Below the pieces are notes generated by a model. It ran no database searches. It was given only the letters and a program-made list of their open reading frames with translations, and was not told the origin of the DNA. Of a DNA stretch of 64,000 bases, positions 52,058 through 60,323 are shown one piece after another; the first letter of the stretch is position 1; every line of letters starts with the position of its first letter. Origin of the DNA: Radiobacillus deserti (GTDB taxonomy: Bacteria; Bacillota; Bacilli; Bacillales; Amphibacillaceae); NCBI RefSeq assembly GCF_007301515.1, contig NZ_CP041666.1, forward strand, positions 1,178,001 to 1,242,000, written 5' to 3'. The position numbers and the translations under genes were made by a program.

Positions 52058-53266
52058 ATGGATCCACTTGATATTATAGGGAATTTACATAATGTTAAAC
52101 CTGTTTATCAGCCGATTGTAAGTGCGATTCGGCACAATGTAGTTGGCTATGAATTGCTTGGTCGCTACTTCAATGGCGAGGAATGGGTAAGTCTTAGCAC
52201 TTTTTTTCATGATGACGATGTTCCCGACGAATTTAAAGTAGATGTCGACCAGCATCTGTTGGAATTAGCGATTCAGGAATTTATAGAGACAGAAAAAGAG
52301 GGGTATTTATGTATCAATCGTAGCGCGCCACAACTGATGGTGAACGATGGAGAAGATTTGCTTCAAACGCTTCTTCAATATGAAGAGAAGGGATTTTCTA
52401 TGAAGCGGATCGTCATTGAAGTGACGGAGCATGATTTTGATGAAGAATTTGAACGGTTAAGTCATTTGCTTCTCTATTATAAGACGTATGGCATCCAAAT
52501 TGCGGTAGACCGAATTGGGGCGAAGAGTTCTAACATTGAGCGTTTAAGGCAGCTCGAACCACATATTCTAAAAATTGATACTCGAATTTTCCGGAATAAT
52601 TCCGATGGATTTCAGGACGTGATTCGTTCTCTTTCGATCCTAGCACGGCGTATAGGTGCAGCTTTTTTATTTGAATATATTGAGGACGATTACCAATTAT
52701 ATTATGCATGGAAGCATGGTGGTCGTTATTACCAAGGATATTATTTAGCTCGACCAAATTTTGAATTAGCAGATGAAGAGACGTTAGCGGTTGATCTTGG
52801 CGGGAAGGTGAATGATTATATTTCCCGGGAAAAGAGGTTAATTGAGCAGCGCTTAGCTTACTTAATTAATTGGGAAAACCGTGTGAAGGAGCTCCTACCA
52901 CAGTGGGATGCTAAGAAAGTGGATAGCTTTATCGATGATATTACAAAACGATTTGAAGAAGAGAGTTTTCGGATGTATGTTTGTGATGGCAATGGTCAGC
53001 AAGTATCCTCTAACTTTCGGAAACGAGAAGCGGATTGGGAAAAAGAAGAGGATAAAAAAGGCTCTAATTGGGCATTCCGTCCGTACTTCTTAGAAAATAT
53101 GATGCAAATGAAAACATGGAGTAGAGGCATTTTATCGGATATATACTCGGATATCGAAACAAGAGAAATGATTCGAACCTTTAGCTTTCCTGTAAATGAT
53201 CACTACTTTTTATTTATCGATATCCGCTATTCCTTTATCTATGAAAATGAATCCTTATTAATCTGA
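52058..53266 (+). CDS. ykuI: EAL-domain protein YkuI (degenerate c-di-GMP phosphodiesterase)
   Basis: 402 aa. EAL domain (about 1-250) with the signature as GYELLGR (about 30), metal ligands N in INRSAP, E in VIEVTEHD (about 136), and Q in YYQGYYLARP (about 228). The loop-6 DDFGTG motif reads VDRIGAKSSN (about 156), with Arg replacing the second Asp needed for efficient catalysis. C-terminal PAS-like domain (about 285-400). B. subtilis YkuI binds c-di-GMP but has no measurable phosphodiesterase activity, and the same loop is degenerate. A c-di-GMP sensor role is therefore likely. Confidence 0.88.
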   Translation: MDPLDIIGNLHNVKPVYQPIVSAIRHNVVGYELLGRYFNGEEWVSLSTFFHDDDVPDEFKVDVDQHLLELAIQEFIETEKEGYLCINRSAPQLMVNDGEDLLQTLLQYEEKGFSMKRIVIEVTEHDFDEEFERLSHLLLYYKTYGIQIAVDRIGAKSSNIERLRQLEPHILKIDTRIFRNNSDGFQDVIRSLSILARRIGAAFLFEYIEDDYQLYYAWKHGGRYYQGYYLARPNFELADEETLAVDLGGKVNDYISREKRLIEQRLAYLINWENRVKELLPQWDAKKVDSFIDDITKRFEEESFRMYVCDGNGQQVSSNFRKREADWEKEEDKKGSNWAFRPYFLENMMQMKTWSRGILSDIYSDIETREMIRTFSFPVNDHYFLFIDIRYSFIYENESLLI

Positions 53267-53300
53267 TTGAATCAGGTGGCAGGTCCCGCCTGATTTTTTC
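53267..53300 (+). terminator. ykuI terminator
   Basis: AATCAGGTGGC...CGCCTGATTTTTTC stem; overlaps the stop codon region. Confidence 0.8.
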
Positions 53301-53320
53301 TGTACCTAGAGTTGACATCC

Positions 53321-53357
53321 TTCGACACCCTTCGGGTGGTGACTGTCACTTCCCGAA
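53321..53357 (+). repeat. Dispersed CGGGTGGTG hairpin repeat, copy 6 (divergent)
   Basis: TTCGACACCCTTCGGGTGGTG, loop ACTGT, CACTTCCCGAA. The stem has mismatches and the flank differs from the other copies. Confidence 0.75.
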
Positions 53358-53507
53358 TCACTTTGATTATAGCCTGGAAAATTTGAGTAGAGTAGAAATT
53401 AAGATTGCCTTTATCGATTCTTAACGTACGATTCCATTTATTAACGTTGAATGACTGTTCTTAACCTTCCGCGCTGATTTATTAACGCCCATTCAAGAAT
53501 TTGTACG

Positions 53508-53553
53508 TTCGACATATTGAGACAAAAACCGGGTGGTGACAGGCACCACCCGA
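53508..53553 (+). repeat. Dispersed CGGGTGGTG hairpin repeat, copy 7 (loop inverted)
   Basis: TTCGACA at 53508-53514, then GACAAAAACCGGGTGGTG, loop ACAGG, CACCACCCGA. Perfect CGGGTGGTG/CACCACCCG arms. The loop is the reverse complement of that in copies 1, 2 and 5. Confidence 0.85.
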
Positions 53554-53571
53554 TATTTTTTCGCGAAATCA

Positions 53572-53597
53572 TGTAACATTTTTTATTCAGCTTCGTT
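53572..53597 (+). promoter_or_regulatory. Candidate ECF-type promoter of the sigma factor gene
   Basis: TGTAAC (53572-53577), 16-nt spacer, CGTT (53594-53597), resembling the ECF consensus TGAAAC-N16-CGT. It lies 27 bp before the gene start, as expected for autoregulation. Confidence 0.5.
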
Positions 53598-53623
53598 TTA
53601 AGTAAGAGAGAAGGGGGAGGTCG

Positions 53624-54142
53624 ATGAAGAAATATAATTTTTCGGAGTTATTTGAGCAGTATCGTCTCCCTCTCTATCGGTATTTATTACAAATGAGCAG
53701 GAATCCCGAGACGGCGGAAGAACTCTTGCAAGAGACGTTTTATCGTGCCATGGTATCTCTAAAGGTCCAAAATGTTCTACAAGCCAAGGCATGGCTGTTT
53801 AAAGTTGCTCGAAACTTGTACATTGATTGGACGAGAAAATCAAAATCCGAGCAACGGATGATGGAGCGTATTCAAGTAGAGTACCAGAATACAAGTCAGC
53901 TAGGGAATCCAGAACGACAACTCGAATTCAAAGACCGGCAGCGAGAACTAGAGGAACTGTTAGGAATGCTTCCAGAACGGATGCAGACGATTCTTTATTT
54001 AAGAGAAATACACGATTTTAGTTACAAGGAATTGGCTACAGCATTGAGTCTAACCGAGAGTCAAGTAAAGGTAACACTTCACCGGGCAAGGCAAAGATTC
54101 CGAGAGTTGGATCAGAAGCAGAAAGGAGGAGCCACAGATTGA
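53624..54142 (+). CDS. ECF-type RNA polymerase sigma factor
   Basis: 172 aa. Region 2 (about 7-75) with SRNPETAEELLQETFYRAMVSL and KAWLFKVARNLYIDWTR; region 4 (about 110-160) with LPERMQTILYLREIHDFSYKELATALSLTESQVKVTLHRAR, a canonical helix-turn-helix. SigM/SigX/SigW-like group but I cannot pick the orthologue. Followed by its cognate anti-sigma gene, whose TTG start overlaps the stop (ATTGA). RBS GAAGGGGGAGG. Confidence 0.94.
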   Translation: MKKYNFSELFEQYRLPLYRYLLQMSRNPETAEELLQETFYRAMVSLKVQNVLQAKAWLFKVARNLYIDWTRKSKSEQRMMERIQVEYQNTSQLGNPERQLEFKDRQRELEELLGMLPERMQTILYLREIHDFSYKELATALSLTESQVKVTLHRARQRFRELDQKQKGGATD

Positions 54143-55170
54143 AAGAAGAAGATGTGTTGTCAGAATGGAAGGAACAAGAAGAATTAGTGGATAAGAAAAA
54201 GGCGAAGAAAATGGTCTGGAAAACAAGGCTATCTATTGGTTTTACTGTAATTCGAACATTATTGTTGCTTTTGTTAATCTATTTTTTGTATATGGTTCCA
54301 GTGGAAATTTTCTATAATATATCCGGAAAAGGGAATCAATTTAATCGAATCGTTACGACGTTAGTGGAAACACACTATCCAGGTGTAGAAGTAGATAAGT
54401 ACGGAGCCCGAGATTCTGCAGAGATTACATCGCTATTAACTAAAAAAACATCCATTCCGTTATATCAAAGCGTCGGGAATTGGGATGTTGTGATAGGCGA
54501 TGTGTCGGCGAAAGATGGGTTATTCGGAAAGCTTCATTATACGGTTGATTTAACTAAAAAGTATGTAGAGGAAGATATGGTTCCCACTTTTTTTCTTCCT
54601 CCAGACCTTATGGGAAAACCGGTAACAGGTAGAACGGGTGAGGATCCAATTTTTAAAGAACAGATTGAAAAAATAGAAGATGGATATGTTGCGGAAATTG
54701 CTTTTTCTACTACGGAAAGCATGGAACCAGAACAACTTCGTTCCATGTTGGCAGAATATGATCTTTCTATTTATCAAATGGCAGTATTTGGCGGTGAGAT
54801 GAATGAAGTGGAAGTAAACTATGCTCAATCCGGTCAGTTTACCATGATTTCTCCGCTTCTTCTCAGACCAGCCGTGGAGTATGATGAAAAACATCAGATT
54901 TCTTCTTCTTATCATGATTTAACAAATAAAGAAGCACTACAACAATCCATAGAAAGCTTTTATGATGACATGAAATGGCTAGTAGAACATGGGAACTATC
55001 CGAATAAAGGAATCGATCAAAAAAGATTGGCTTATCTAAATGAACATGAAATGAAGGTTTTTGGCGCTATTGTAACGGGACCGATTAGAGAAATAGAAAA
55101 GTTAAAGGACGAAGAGAAATTCCATCAATTCCAATTAGGTGGGATTGAAGTGTGGAATTGGTCCGAATAA
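54139..55170 (+). CDS. Membrane anti-sigma factor (Sigma_reg_N/C type)
   Basis: 343 aa. Cytoplasmic N-terminus (about 1-30) that would hold the sigma factor, one membrane helix (about 37-58), then an extracytoplasmic domain of about 285 residues consistent with the sigma-regulator C-terminal family. TTG start at 54139 overlaps the sigma stop, with AAAGGAGGAGC as the RBS. Release of the sigma factor would normally follow regulated proteolysis or signal binding; the signal is unknown. Confidence 0.85.
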   Translation: MKEEDVLSEWKEQEELVDKKKAKKMVWKTRLSIGFTVIRTLLLLLLIYFLYMVPVEIFYNISGKGNQFNRIVTTLVETHYPGVEVDKYGARDSAEITSLLTKKTSIPLYQSVGNWDVVIGDVSAKDGLFGKLHYTVDLTKKYVEEDMVPTFFLPPDLMGKPVTGRTGEDPIFKEQIEKIEDGYVAEIAFSTTESMEPEQLRSMLAEYDLSIYQMAVFGGEMNEVEVNYAQSGQFTMISPLLLRPAVEYDEKHQISSSYHDLTNKEALQQSIESFYDDMKWLVEHGNYPNKGIDQKRLAYLNEHEMKVFGAIVTGPIREIEKLKDEEKFHQFQLGGIEVWNWSE

Positions 55171-55171
55171 A

Positions 55172-55205
55172 AAGAGGGTGATGCATTGAAAGCATCACCC
55201 TTTCT
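55172..55205 (+). terminator. Sigma/anti-sigma operon terminator
   Basis: AGAGGGTGATGC-ATTGAAA-GCATCACCCTTT followed by CTTG. Confidence 0.85.
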
Positions 55206-55208
55206 TGA

Positions 55209-55249
55209 TTCGACAATGTTCGAGCAAAACCGGGTGGTGACAGGCACCA
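55209..55249 (+). repeat. Dispersed CGGGTGGTG hairpin repeat, copy 8 (partial, loop inverted)
   Basis: TTCGACA (55209-55215) then GAGCAAAACCGGGTGGTG, loop ACAGG, CACCAG; the last arm is cut short next to the ABC-F stop codon. Confidence 0.8.
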
Positions 55250-55254
55250 GCACT

Positions 55255-56811
55255 TTAAAACACTTTGGTGGTCCAGGTTTCGCAGTTCCATACGTCTGTT
55301 ACGACGCCTTCATAGAAGTCGGGTTCGTGCGAGATTAACAACACACTTCCTTTATATTCTTTCAAGGCACGTTTTAGCTCTAATTTTGCATCTTGATCTA
55401 AGTGATTGGTCGGCTCATCCAATACGAGCAGGTTCGTTTCTTTATTAATTAGTTTACAAAGTCGTACCTTCGCTTTTTCTCCACCACTAAGAACTTGTAC
55501 TTTACTTTCAATATGTTTTGTCGTAAGTCCACACTTCGCTAAAGCAGAACGCACTTCGTATTGCGTAAAATGGCGGAATTCCTCCCAAACCTCTTCAATA
55601 CACGTATTGGAGCTATCGGTTTTTATTTCCTGCTCAAAGTACCCAATTTGTAAGTGCTCACCTAGCTGAACCGAACCAGATACAGGTTTGATCTCACCAA
55701 GAATACTTCTTAAAAGCGTCGTTTTCCCAATCCCATTGGCACCGGAAAGCGCAATTTTCTGTCCACGCTCCATCACTAAATTTAAAGGACGAGATAAAGG
55801 TTCATCATAGCCAATCACAAGGTTTTCCGTTTCAAATAGGAACCGACCAGGCGTTCTAGCTTGTTTAAAGTGAAATTCTGGTTTCGGTTTTTCTGCATCT
55901 AGTTCAATGATATCCATTTTATCCAGTTTCTTTTGACGAGACATCGCCATCTTACTCGTGGCGGCATTTGCCTTATTGCGGGCCACGAAATCCTTCAGGT
56001 TCGCAATCTCCTTCTGCTGCTTTTTGTACGCCGATTCTAATTGCTGCTTCTTCATCTCATATACCTTCTGGAACTCATGGTAATCCCCTGGATAACGAGT
56101 AACCTGCTGGTTTTCCATATGGTAAATAAGATTAACGACACTATTTAAAAACGGAATATCGTGGGAGACCAATATAAAGGAATGATCGTAGTTCAACAGA
56201 TAATTTTTCAACCAGTCAATATGCTCCACATCCAAATAGTTCGTTGGCTCATCCAATAGCAAAATATCTGGTTTTTCTAACAATAGCTTTGCAAGCAATA
56301 CCTTCGTCCGTTGGCCTCCGCTTAACTCATGGACATCACGGTCTAGACCAATTTCATCTAAGCCAAGCCCATTTGCGATTTCTTCCACTTTCGCATCTAT
56401 TGTGTAAAAATCGTTGTTCGTCAAGGAATCTTGCATTTGCCCGGTTTCCTCCAACAACGCTTCCAATTCATCTGGTTCTACTTCTCCCATTTTTGCGAAA
56501 AGTTCATTCATTTCTGTTTCCATATCATATAAGTATTGAAAAGCCGTACGGAGAACATCGCGAATCGTCATGCCTTGCTTCAATACAGCATGCTGATCAA
56601 GGTAGCCAATGCGGACTCGCTTTGCCCACGATATATTACCTGCATCCGGTTCTAGTTTTCCTGTAATGATATTCATAAACGTGGATTTACCTTCTCCATT
56701 CGCACCAATTAACCCAATATGCTCTCCTTGCAATAGACGGAAAGAAACATCGTCAAAAATAGCACGGTCTCCAAATCCATGACTTAAATTGCTAACTGTA
56801 AGTAAACTCAT
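55255..56811 (-). CDS. yfmM: ABC-F family ATPase (YfmM-like)
   Basis: 518 aa from MSLLTVSNLSHGFGDRAIF, RBS AAAAGGTG. Two soluble ABC domains without membrane helices: Walker A GLIGANGEGKST (about 34) and ALSGANGIGKTT (about 350), signatures ELSGGQRTKVLL and VLSGGEKAKVRL, Walker B DILLLDEPTNYLD and NLLVLDEPTNHLD. A basic helical linker (about 240-300, KKQQKEIANLKDFVARNKA) corresponds to the P-site tRNA interaction motif. ABC-F proteins act on the ribosome; some confer antibiotic resistance, others relieve stalls. Closest to B. subtilis YfmM by eye. No leader peptide found upstream. Confidence 0.88.
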   Translation of the reverse strand: MSLLTVSNLSHGFGDRAIFDDVSFRLLQGEHIGLIGANGEGKSTFMNIITGKLEPDAGNISWAKRVRIGYLDQHAVLKQGMTIRDVLRTAFQYLYDMETEMNELFAKMGEVEPDELEALLEETGQMQDSLTNNDFYTIDAKVEEIANGLGLDEIGLDRDVHELSGGQRTKVLLAKLLLEKPDILLLDEPTNYLDVEHIDWLKNYLLNYDHSFILVSHDIPFLNSVVNLIYHMENQQVTRYPGDYHEFQKVYEMKKQQLESAYKKQQKEIANLKDFVARNKANAATSKMAMSRQKKLDKMDIIELDAEKPKPEFHFKQARTPGRFLFETENLVIGYDEPLSRPLNLVMERGQKIALSGANGIGKTTLLRSILGEIKPVSGSVQLGEHLQIGYFEQEIKTDSSNTCIEEVWEEFRHFTQYEVRSALAKCGLTTKHIESKVQVLSGGEKAKVRLCKLINKETNLLVLDEPTNHLDQDAKLELKRALKEYKGSVLLISHEPDFYEGVVTDVWNCETWTTKVF

Positions 56812-57001
56812 CTTATACACCTTTTCTAAAAAAATTATGCTTTCCTCATTATAAAGGGGATTCGATAAAAGCGATAGTGGTATTACCTGTTAAGGATTAG
56901 AAAAAGTACGGATAGATAGTGTAAAAGTCTTATATTGTGTTACAGTATAAATGGTAATTTCGTGAATCGTACATATTTCGTATAAGATGAGAGGATATAG
57001 T

Positions 57002-57814
57002 ATGACGACAAAGATTGGAATTGACGCAGGAGGCACCTTAGTGAAGGTGGCATACCTAGATAATAACAATATAGAATTTCGAACGTTTCGTTCCCAGCAA
57101 TTAGACGAAGTAATAAAATGGATAACAACAAACTTTGAAAGGGTAGAAGTGTGTCTCACCGGTGGGAAAAGTGAAATCCTTGCACAAAAGCTACAAGGTC
57201 CAACGCAAACCATTGTAGAATTTGAAGCTACCTCTAAAGGTGTAGACTATTTGGCAAATGAGCAAAACCTACATTTTTCAAATGGATTCATTTTAGCTAA
57301 TGTCGGAACTGGTACATCTATTCACCATATGAAAGATGGAAAGCAGGAGCGTGTAATTGGCTCGGGCGTAGGAGGGGGAACTTTATTAGGTCTTTCCTAT
57401 TTAGTTTCAGGAGAAACAGAGTACGAGAAAATTATAAACCTTTCTTTACAAGGCAATCGAGGGAATATCGACTTAAAAGTAGAGGATATATTTGAAGGTG
57501 CAGTTCCACCGATTTCCGGTGATTTAACAGCAAGTAATTTTGGTAAATTAAGCAAGATGATGGCTGAAAAACCATCGAAAACGGACGCATTAGCTTCTGT
57601 TATTGGATTAATAGGAGAAACGGTTGTAACTATTTGTATTCAAGTAGCCGATACGTATCAAACATCTGATATTTTGTATATTGGCTCTACCCTTCGCTCT
57701 AACTCTATCTTAGCGGGAATTATGAACAATTACACGAAGCTTAGAGGGAAGCAACCATTCTTCCTAGAAAACGGAGAATTCAGTGGGGCGATAGGCGCAT
57801 TACTTTCCATCTAG
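57002..57814 (+). CDS. coaW: Type II pantothenate kinase
   Basis: 270 aa from MTTKIGIDAGGTLVKVAYLD, RBS GAGAGGA. First step of coenzyme A biosynthesis: ATP-dependent phosphorylation of pantothenate. Actin-fold kinase with IGIDAGGTLVK (phosphate 1, about 4-14), catalytic Glu in VEFEATSKG, ANVGTGTSIH (phosphate 2, about 102) and GSGVGGGTLLGLSYL (about 120). Type II is the CoA-feedback-insensitive bacterial form found in Staphylococcus and some Bacillus. Starts 191 bp upstream of nothing shared; the msrA-like gene follows 13 bp later and is probably co-transcribed. Confidence 0.92.
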   Translation: MTTKIGIDAGGTLVKVAYLDNNNIEFRTFRSQQLDEVIKWITTNFERVEVCLTGGKSEILAQKLQGPTQTIVEFEATSKGVDYLANEQNLHFSNGFILANVGTGTSIHHMKDGKQERVIGSGVGGGTLLGLSYLVSGETEYEKIINLSLQGNRGNIDLKVEDIFEGAVPPISGDLTASNFGKLSKMMAEKPSKTDALASVIGLIGETVVTICIQVADTYQTSDILYIGSTLRSNSILAGIMNNYTKLRGKQPFFLENGEFSGAIGALLSI

Positions 57815-57827
57815 GAGGAGTGAATGG

Positions 57828-58475
57828 ATGAACGATAACCCGCAAGTAACAAATAAGCAAAAGGCCACTTTGGGTATGGGATGTTTTTGGGGACCGGATT
57901 CCTTATTTGGCTCTCTACCAGGTGTCATACAAACAAAAGTTGGATTCGCAGGTGGTACGACGCTTGATCCGACTTATCGACAAATGGGAGATCATACAGA
58001 AACGGTTCAAATCGTTTTTGATGCAGACCGTATTTCATATCAGGAGCTGTTGCACGTTTTTTGGGGGAATCATAACGCGATAAAGGATCGCTTTTATAAA
58101 GAAAGACAATATATATCGATCCTTCTGTACCATTCCAATGCCCAAAAAGATATTGCAGAAGAAGTGAAAAAAGAGTGGGAAGACAAGCTAAATGGGGACA
58201 TTCAAACCGAATTTCAAGCTTTCCAAGTATTTTATCGTGCCGAAGACCACCATCAAAAGTATAATTTGAAACGGTTTAAAAAAGCAACGGAGATAATTCG
58301 AGAGCTTTTTCCAGTCGAGGAAGACTTTGTCCAGTCTACCATTGTTGCGAGACTTAATGGATTCGTGAAGGAACATGGAAAGATGTCAGAAATAAAGCAA
58401 GAAATCGAGCAGTGGAATCTGTCGGATGAAAAAAAGAGAGAATTACTTCTCTTGCTAAACAGAATAAAATGGTAG
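57828..58475 (+). CDS. MsrA-like peptide methionine sulfoxide reductase with C-terminal extension
   Basis: 215 aa. MsrA core with GCFWGPDSLFGSLPG (about 18-32), GFAGGTTLDPTYRQMGDHTETVQIVFD (about 39-65) and FHVFWGNHN-type segment. The usual GCFWG[VC]E reads GCFWGPDS, so the second position after Trp differs from standard enzymes; the catalytic Cys is kept. A C-terminal tail of about 45 residues (to NRIKW) has no equivalent in typical 170-180-aa MsrA. Reduces methionine-S-sulfoxide by family. RBS AGGAGGAG. Confidence 0.85.
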   Translation: MNDNPQVTNKQKATLGMGCFWGPDSLFGSLPGVIQTKVGFAGGTTLDPTYRQMGDHTETVQIVFDADRISYQELLHVFWGNHNAIKDRFYKERQYISILLYHSNAQKDIAEEVKKEWEDKLNGDIQTEFQAFQVFYRAEDHHQKYNLKRFKKATEIIRELFPVEEDFVQSTIVARLNGFVKEHGKMSEIKQEIEQWNLSDEKKRELLLLLNRIKW

Positions 58476-58593
58476 GAGAGGCGTTCCATAAGGATCGTCT
58501 TTTTTCTTGCTTGTATTACTGCAATCTACGAGTTGTCCAACATAGAAAGGCACGAACCCGAACATACTAACCATATGTTCGGGAGGTGGAAGC

Positions 58594-58905
58594 ATGGATA
58601 ATAACCAGTTTGAAGAAATTTTTAATCAATACAAAGCTGATGGAGAGCAACAAGCACACCAAGAAGTACAACAGGTAAATCCAAATCAAGAACAAATTAT
58701 TGCGGTTAGAAAAAATGAGGATGGAGACATTATTGCTATTAAGACCGAAAGTGGGAGAGAGCTCGATTATGTAACTGCATTGCAGGAAGCGAAAGCAGGA
58801 AAATTGGCGCATGTGGATGTGTTTCATAAATACGGAAGAGACATTCTTCGCAGTGAGCCAGATGGTATAAAAGAAAATAACTTGGATCAATTGGATACGT
58901 TTTAA
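58594..58905 (+). CDS. DUF3892 domain protein
   Basis: 103 aa. An N-terminal Gln-rich helix (YKADGEQQAHQEVQQ) precedes the DUF3892 fold, recognisable from the I-[IV]-A-[IV]-R-K-N-x-D-G-[DE]-I pattern (QIIAVRKNEDGDIIAIKT) and the VTALQEAKAGKLAHVDVFHKYGRDILRSEPDG ending. Small soluble protein of unknown function. RBS GGGAGGTGG. It sits between an MsrA-like gene and the erythromycin esterase gene, on the opposite strand from the latter. Confidence 0.85.
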   Translation: MDNNQFEEIFNQYKADGEQQAHQEVQQVNPNQEQIIAVRKNEDGDIIAIKTESGRELDYVTALQEAKAGKLAHVDVFHKYGRDILRSEPDGIKENNLDQLDTF

Positions 58906-58908
58906 ACA

Positions 58909-58942
58909 GAAAGCCTGTGCGGTAGTAGCACAGGCTTTCTCC
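58909..58942. terminator. Bidirectional terminator between DUF3892 and erythromycin-esterase genes
   Basis: AGAAAGCCTGTGC-GGTAGTA-GCACAGGCTTTCT, 13-bp perfect stem. Confidence 0.88.
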
Positions 58943-58944
58943 CA

Positions 58945-60210
58945 TTACCTTTGTAACAGCGGAGAAACGTCAATTGGATGAAGAGCGTGCGATTGATCCA
59001 CATAAATAAAGGCATCGTATCGATTACCTACTACAGAAGGTACATAGTTGCCATAGGATTCAAATTCAGGATTGTATACGACGCCTATAGCCCTATGTCC
59101 AATCTTTTGCTGGAACAGATGTTTGTTATCATTTGTGAAAATCAAAAATTTATTATGGGCACCAGCTTGATGCATCGCGTGTTCCCAAGACCCTTCCACA
59201 GCCTGTGGCACAATCTTACGCTCTAAATTTTGTCCCCATTCTTCTGCCGCAATAACAGACCCTTTATTCGTTCCAAATCCTACTATAAATACATCCTCTT
59301 TTTTGTTTTGCTCACGAAGTAGTTGTCCGACATTAATCATGCCAGCATCATTCATATCTGTAGCTGAAGCATCTCCTACATGGGTATTATGCTCCCAGAC
59401 AATGACTTTCGTTTCGTCCCCATAATATGTTCGAATCTCTTCCAAAGCTTCGACCATATGGCGATCTCGGATGTTCCATGATTCTGCATCGTGCTGAACC
59501 ATAGTTCGGTAGTAGTTTTCCGCATTTTTTGCAGCGAGAGCATTCATTTTTAAATTTAAGTCTTCTTCTTGTTCACTATTGTATAAACCTTCATGAGAGC
59601 GAATCGATGCTAAAAGCTTCGTAACTTCATCTATGCAGCTTTCCGAGAAAAATGCAGCCGATATTGCATATTGCTCTTCCTGACGATTTGACGCATCCAA
59701 GCAATGGAAGGCCTTCTTCGCCAGCTCAAGGTCTGCTCCTTTGGCCTCTGTTTCCTTCAAATAGTTCATAATTTCATCCATGGATTCATAGAGAGAATAA
59801 ACATCAATACCATAAAATCCAATTTTCTTTTCCTGTGCTAAGTTATAATGTTTGATCCATTCAAAGAGTTCCGCCATTTCTTCATTTGCCCACATCCAAG
59901 ATGGCCACCGGTTAAATGCCTTTAAGACCTCTTTAATATCTGGAGCAGCATTGTAATGTTTGATGTAATGATTCACCTTTTGACAGGCTGGCCAATCTCC
60001 TTCAACTGCTATCACTTCAAATCCTTTGTCGACTATAAGTCTCTTCGTTAATTCAGCACGAATGGAGTAAAATTCGGATGTACCATGACTTGCTTCACCT
60101 AGTAATACAATATTTGCATCTCCAATTGCCCCGATAATTGGTTTTAAATCAGCGTTTGATTGGAACGGAGTAGCATGTGTTTGAATGGCTTGCTTGATTT
60201 GTCTGTCCAT
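58945..60210 (-). CDS. Erythromycin esterase family protein
   Basis: 421 aa, cytoplasmic. Signature VLLGEASHGTSEFYSIRAEL (about 34-53) and the catalytic-region VWEHNTHVGDAS (about 284-295), preceded by NIRDRHMVEAL. The family includes EreA/EreB macrolide esterases, but many bacterial members are housekeeping proteins without resistance. Resistance should not be assumed. Single gene. Confidence 0.9.
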   Translation of the reverse strand: MDRQIKQAIQTHATPFQSNADLKPIIGAIGDANIVLLGEASHGTSEFYSIRAELTKRLIVDKGFEVIAVEGDWPACQKVNHYIKHYNAAPDIKEVLKAFNRWPSWMWANEEMAELFEWIKHYNLAQEKKIGFYGIDVYSLYESMDEIMNYLKETEAKGADLELAKKAFHCLDASNRQEEQYAISAAFFSESCIDEVTKLLASIRSHEGLYNSEQEEDLNLKMNALAAKNAENYYRTMVQHDAESWNIRDRHMVEALEEIRTYYGDETKVIVWEHNTHVGDASATDMNDAGMINVGQLLREQNKKEDVFIVGFGTNKGSVIAAEEWGQNLERKIVPQAVEGSWEHAMHQAGAHNKFLIFTNDNKHLFQQKIGHRAIGVVYNPEFESYGNYVPSVVGNRYDAFIYVDQSHALHPIDVSPLLQR

Positions 60211-60297
60211 ATGTCCTACTCTCCTTTTTGTTGGATGCCATTATTTTCACCTAAAAGGATTGGACTTATTTATGCAGGAAAGTAGATAGACATCAAA

Positions 60298-60323
60298 AAA
60301 GAACCCTTTATTGGGTTCTTAGT
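60298..60323 (-). terminator. Terminator of the soluble chemoreceptor
   Basis: AAGAACCC-TTTATT-GGGTTCTT, followed by TTTTTTGA on the minus strand. Confidence 0.85.

Larger units (their letters stand above)
53301..53571. other. Intergenic region between ykuI and the ECF sigma gene
   Basis: Holds repeat copies 6 (53321-53357) and 7 (53508-53553); between them is AT-rich sequence in which I see no gene. Confidence 0.5.

Noticed and set aside
3599..55249. CRISPR array from the recurring CGGGTGGTG repeats
   Set aside because: Copies are scattered over 50 kb, single per site, inverted in part and not separated by spacers; no cas gene.
58945..60210. Macrolide resistance gene
   Set aside because: Erythromycin-esterase family membership alone does not show resistance; many Bacillaceae carry housekeeping members.
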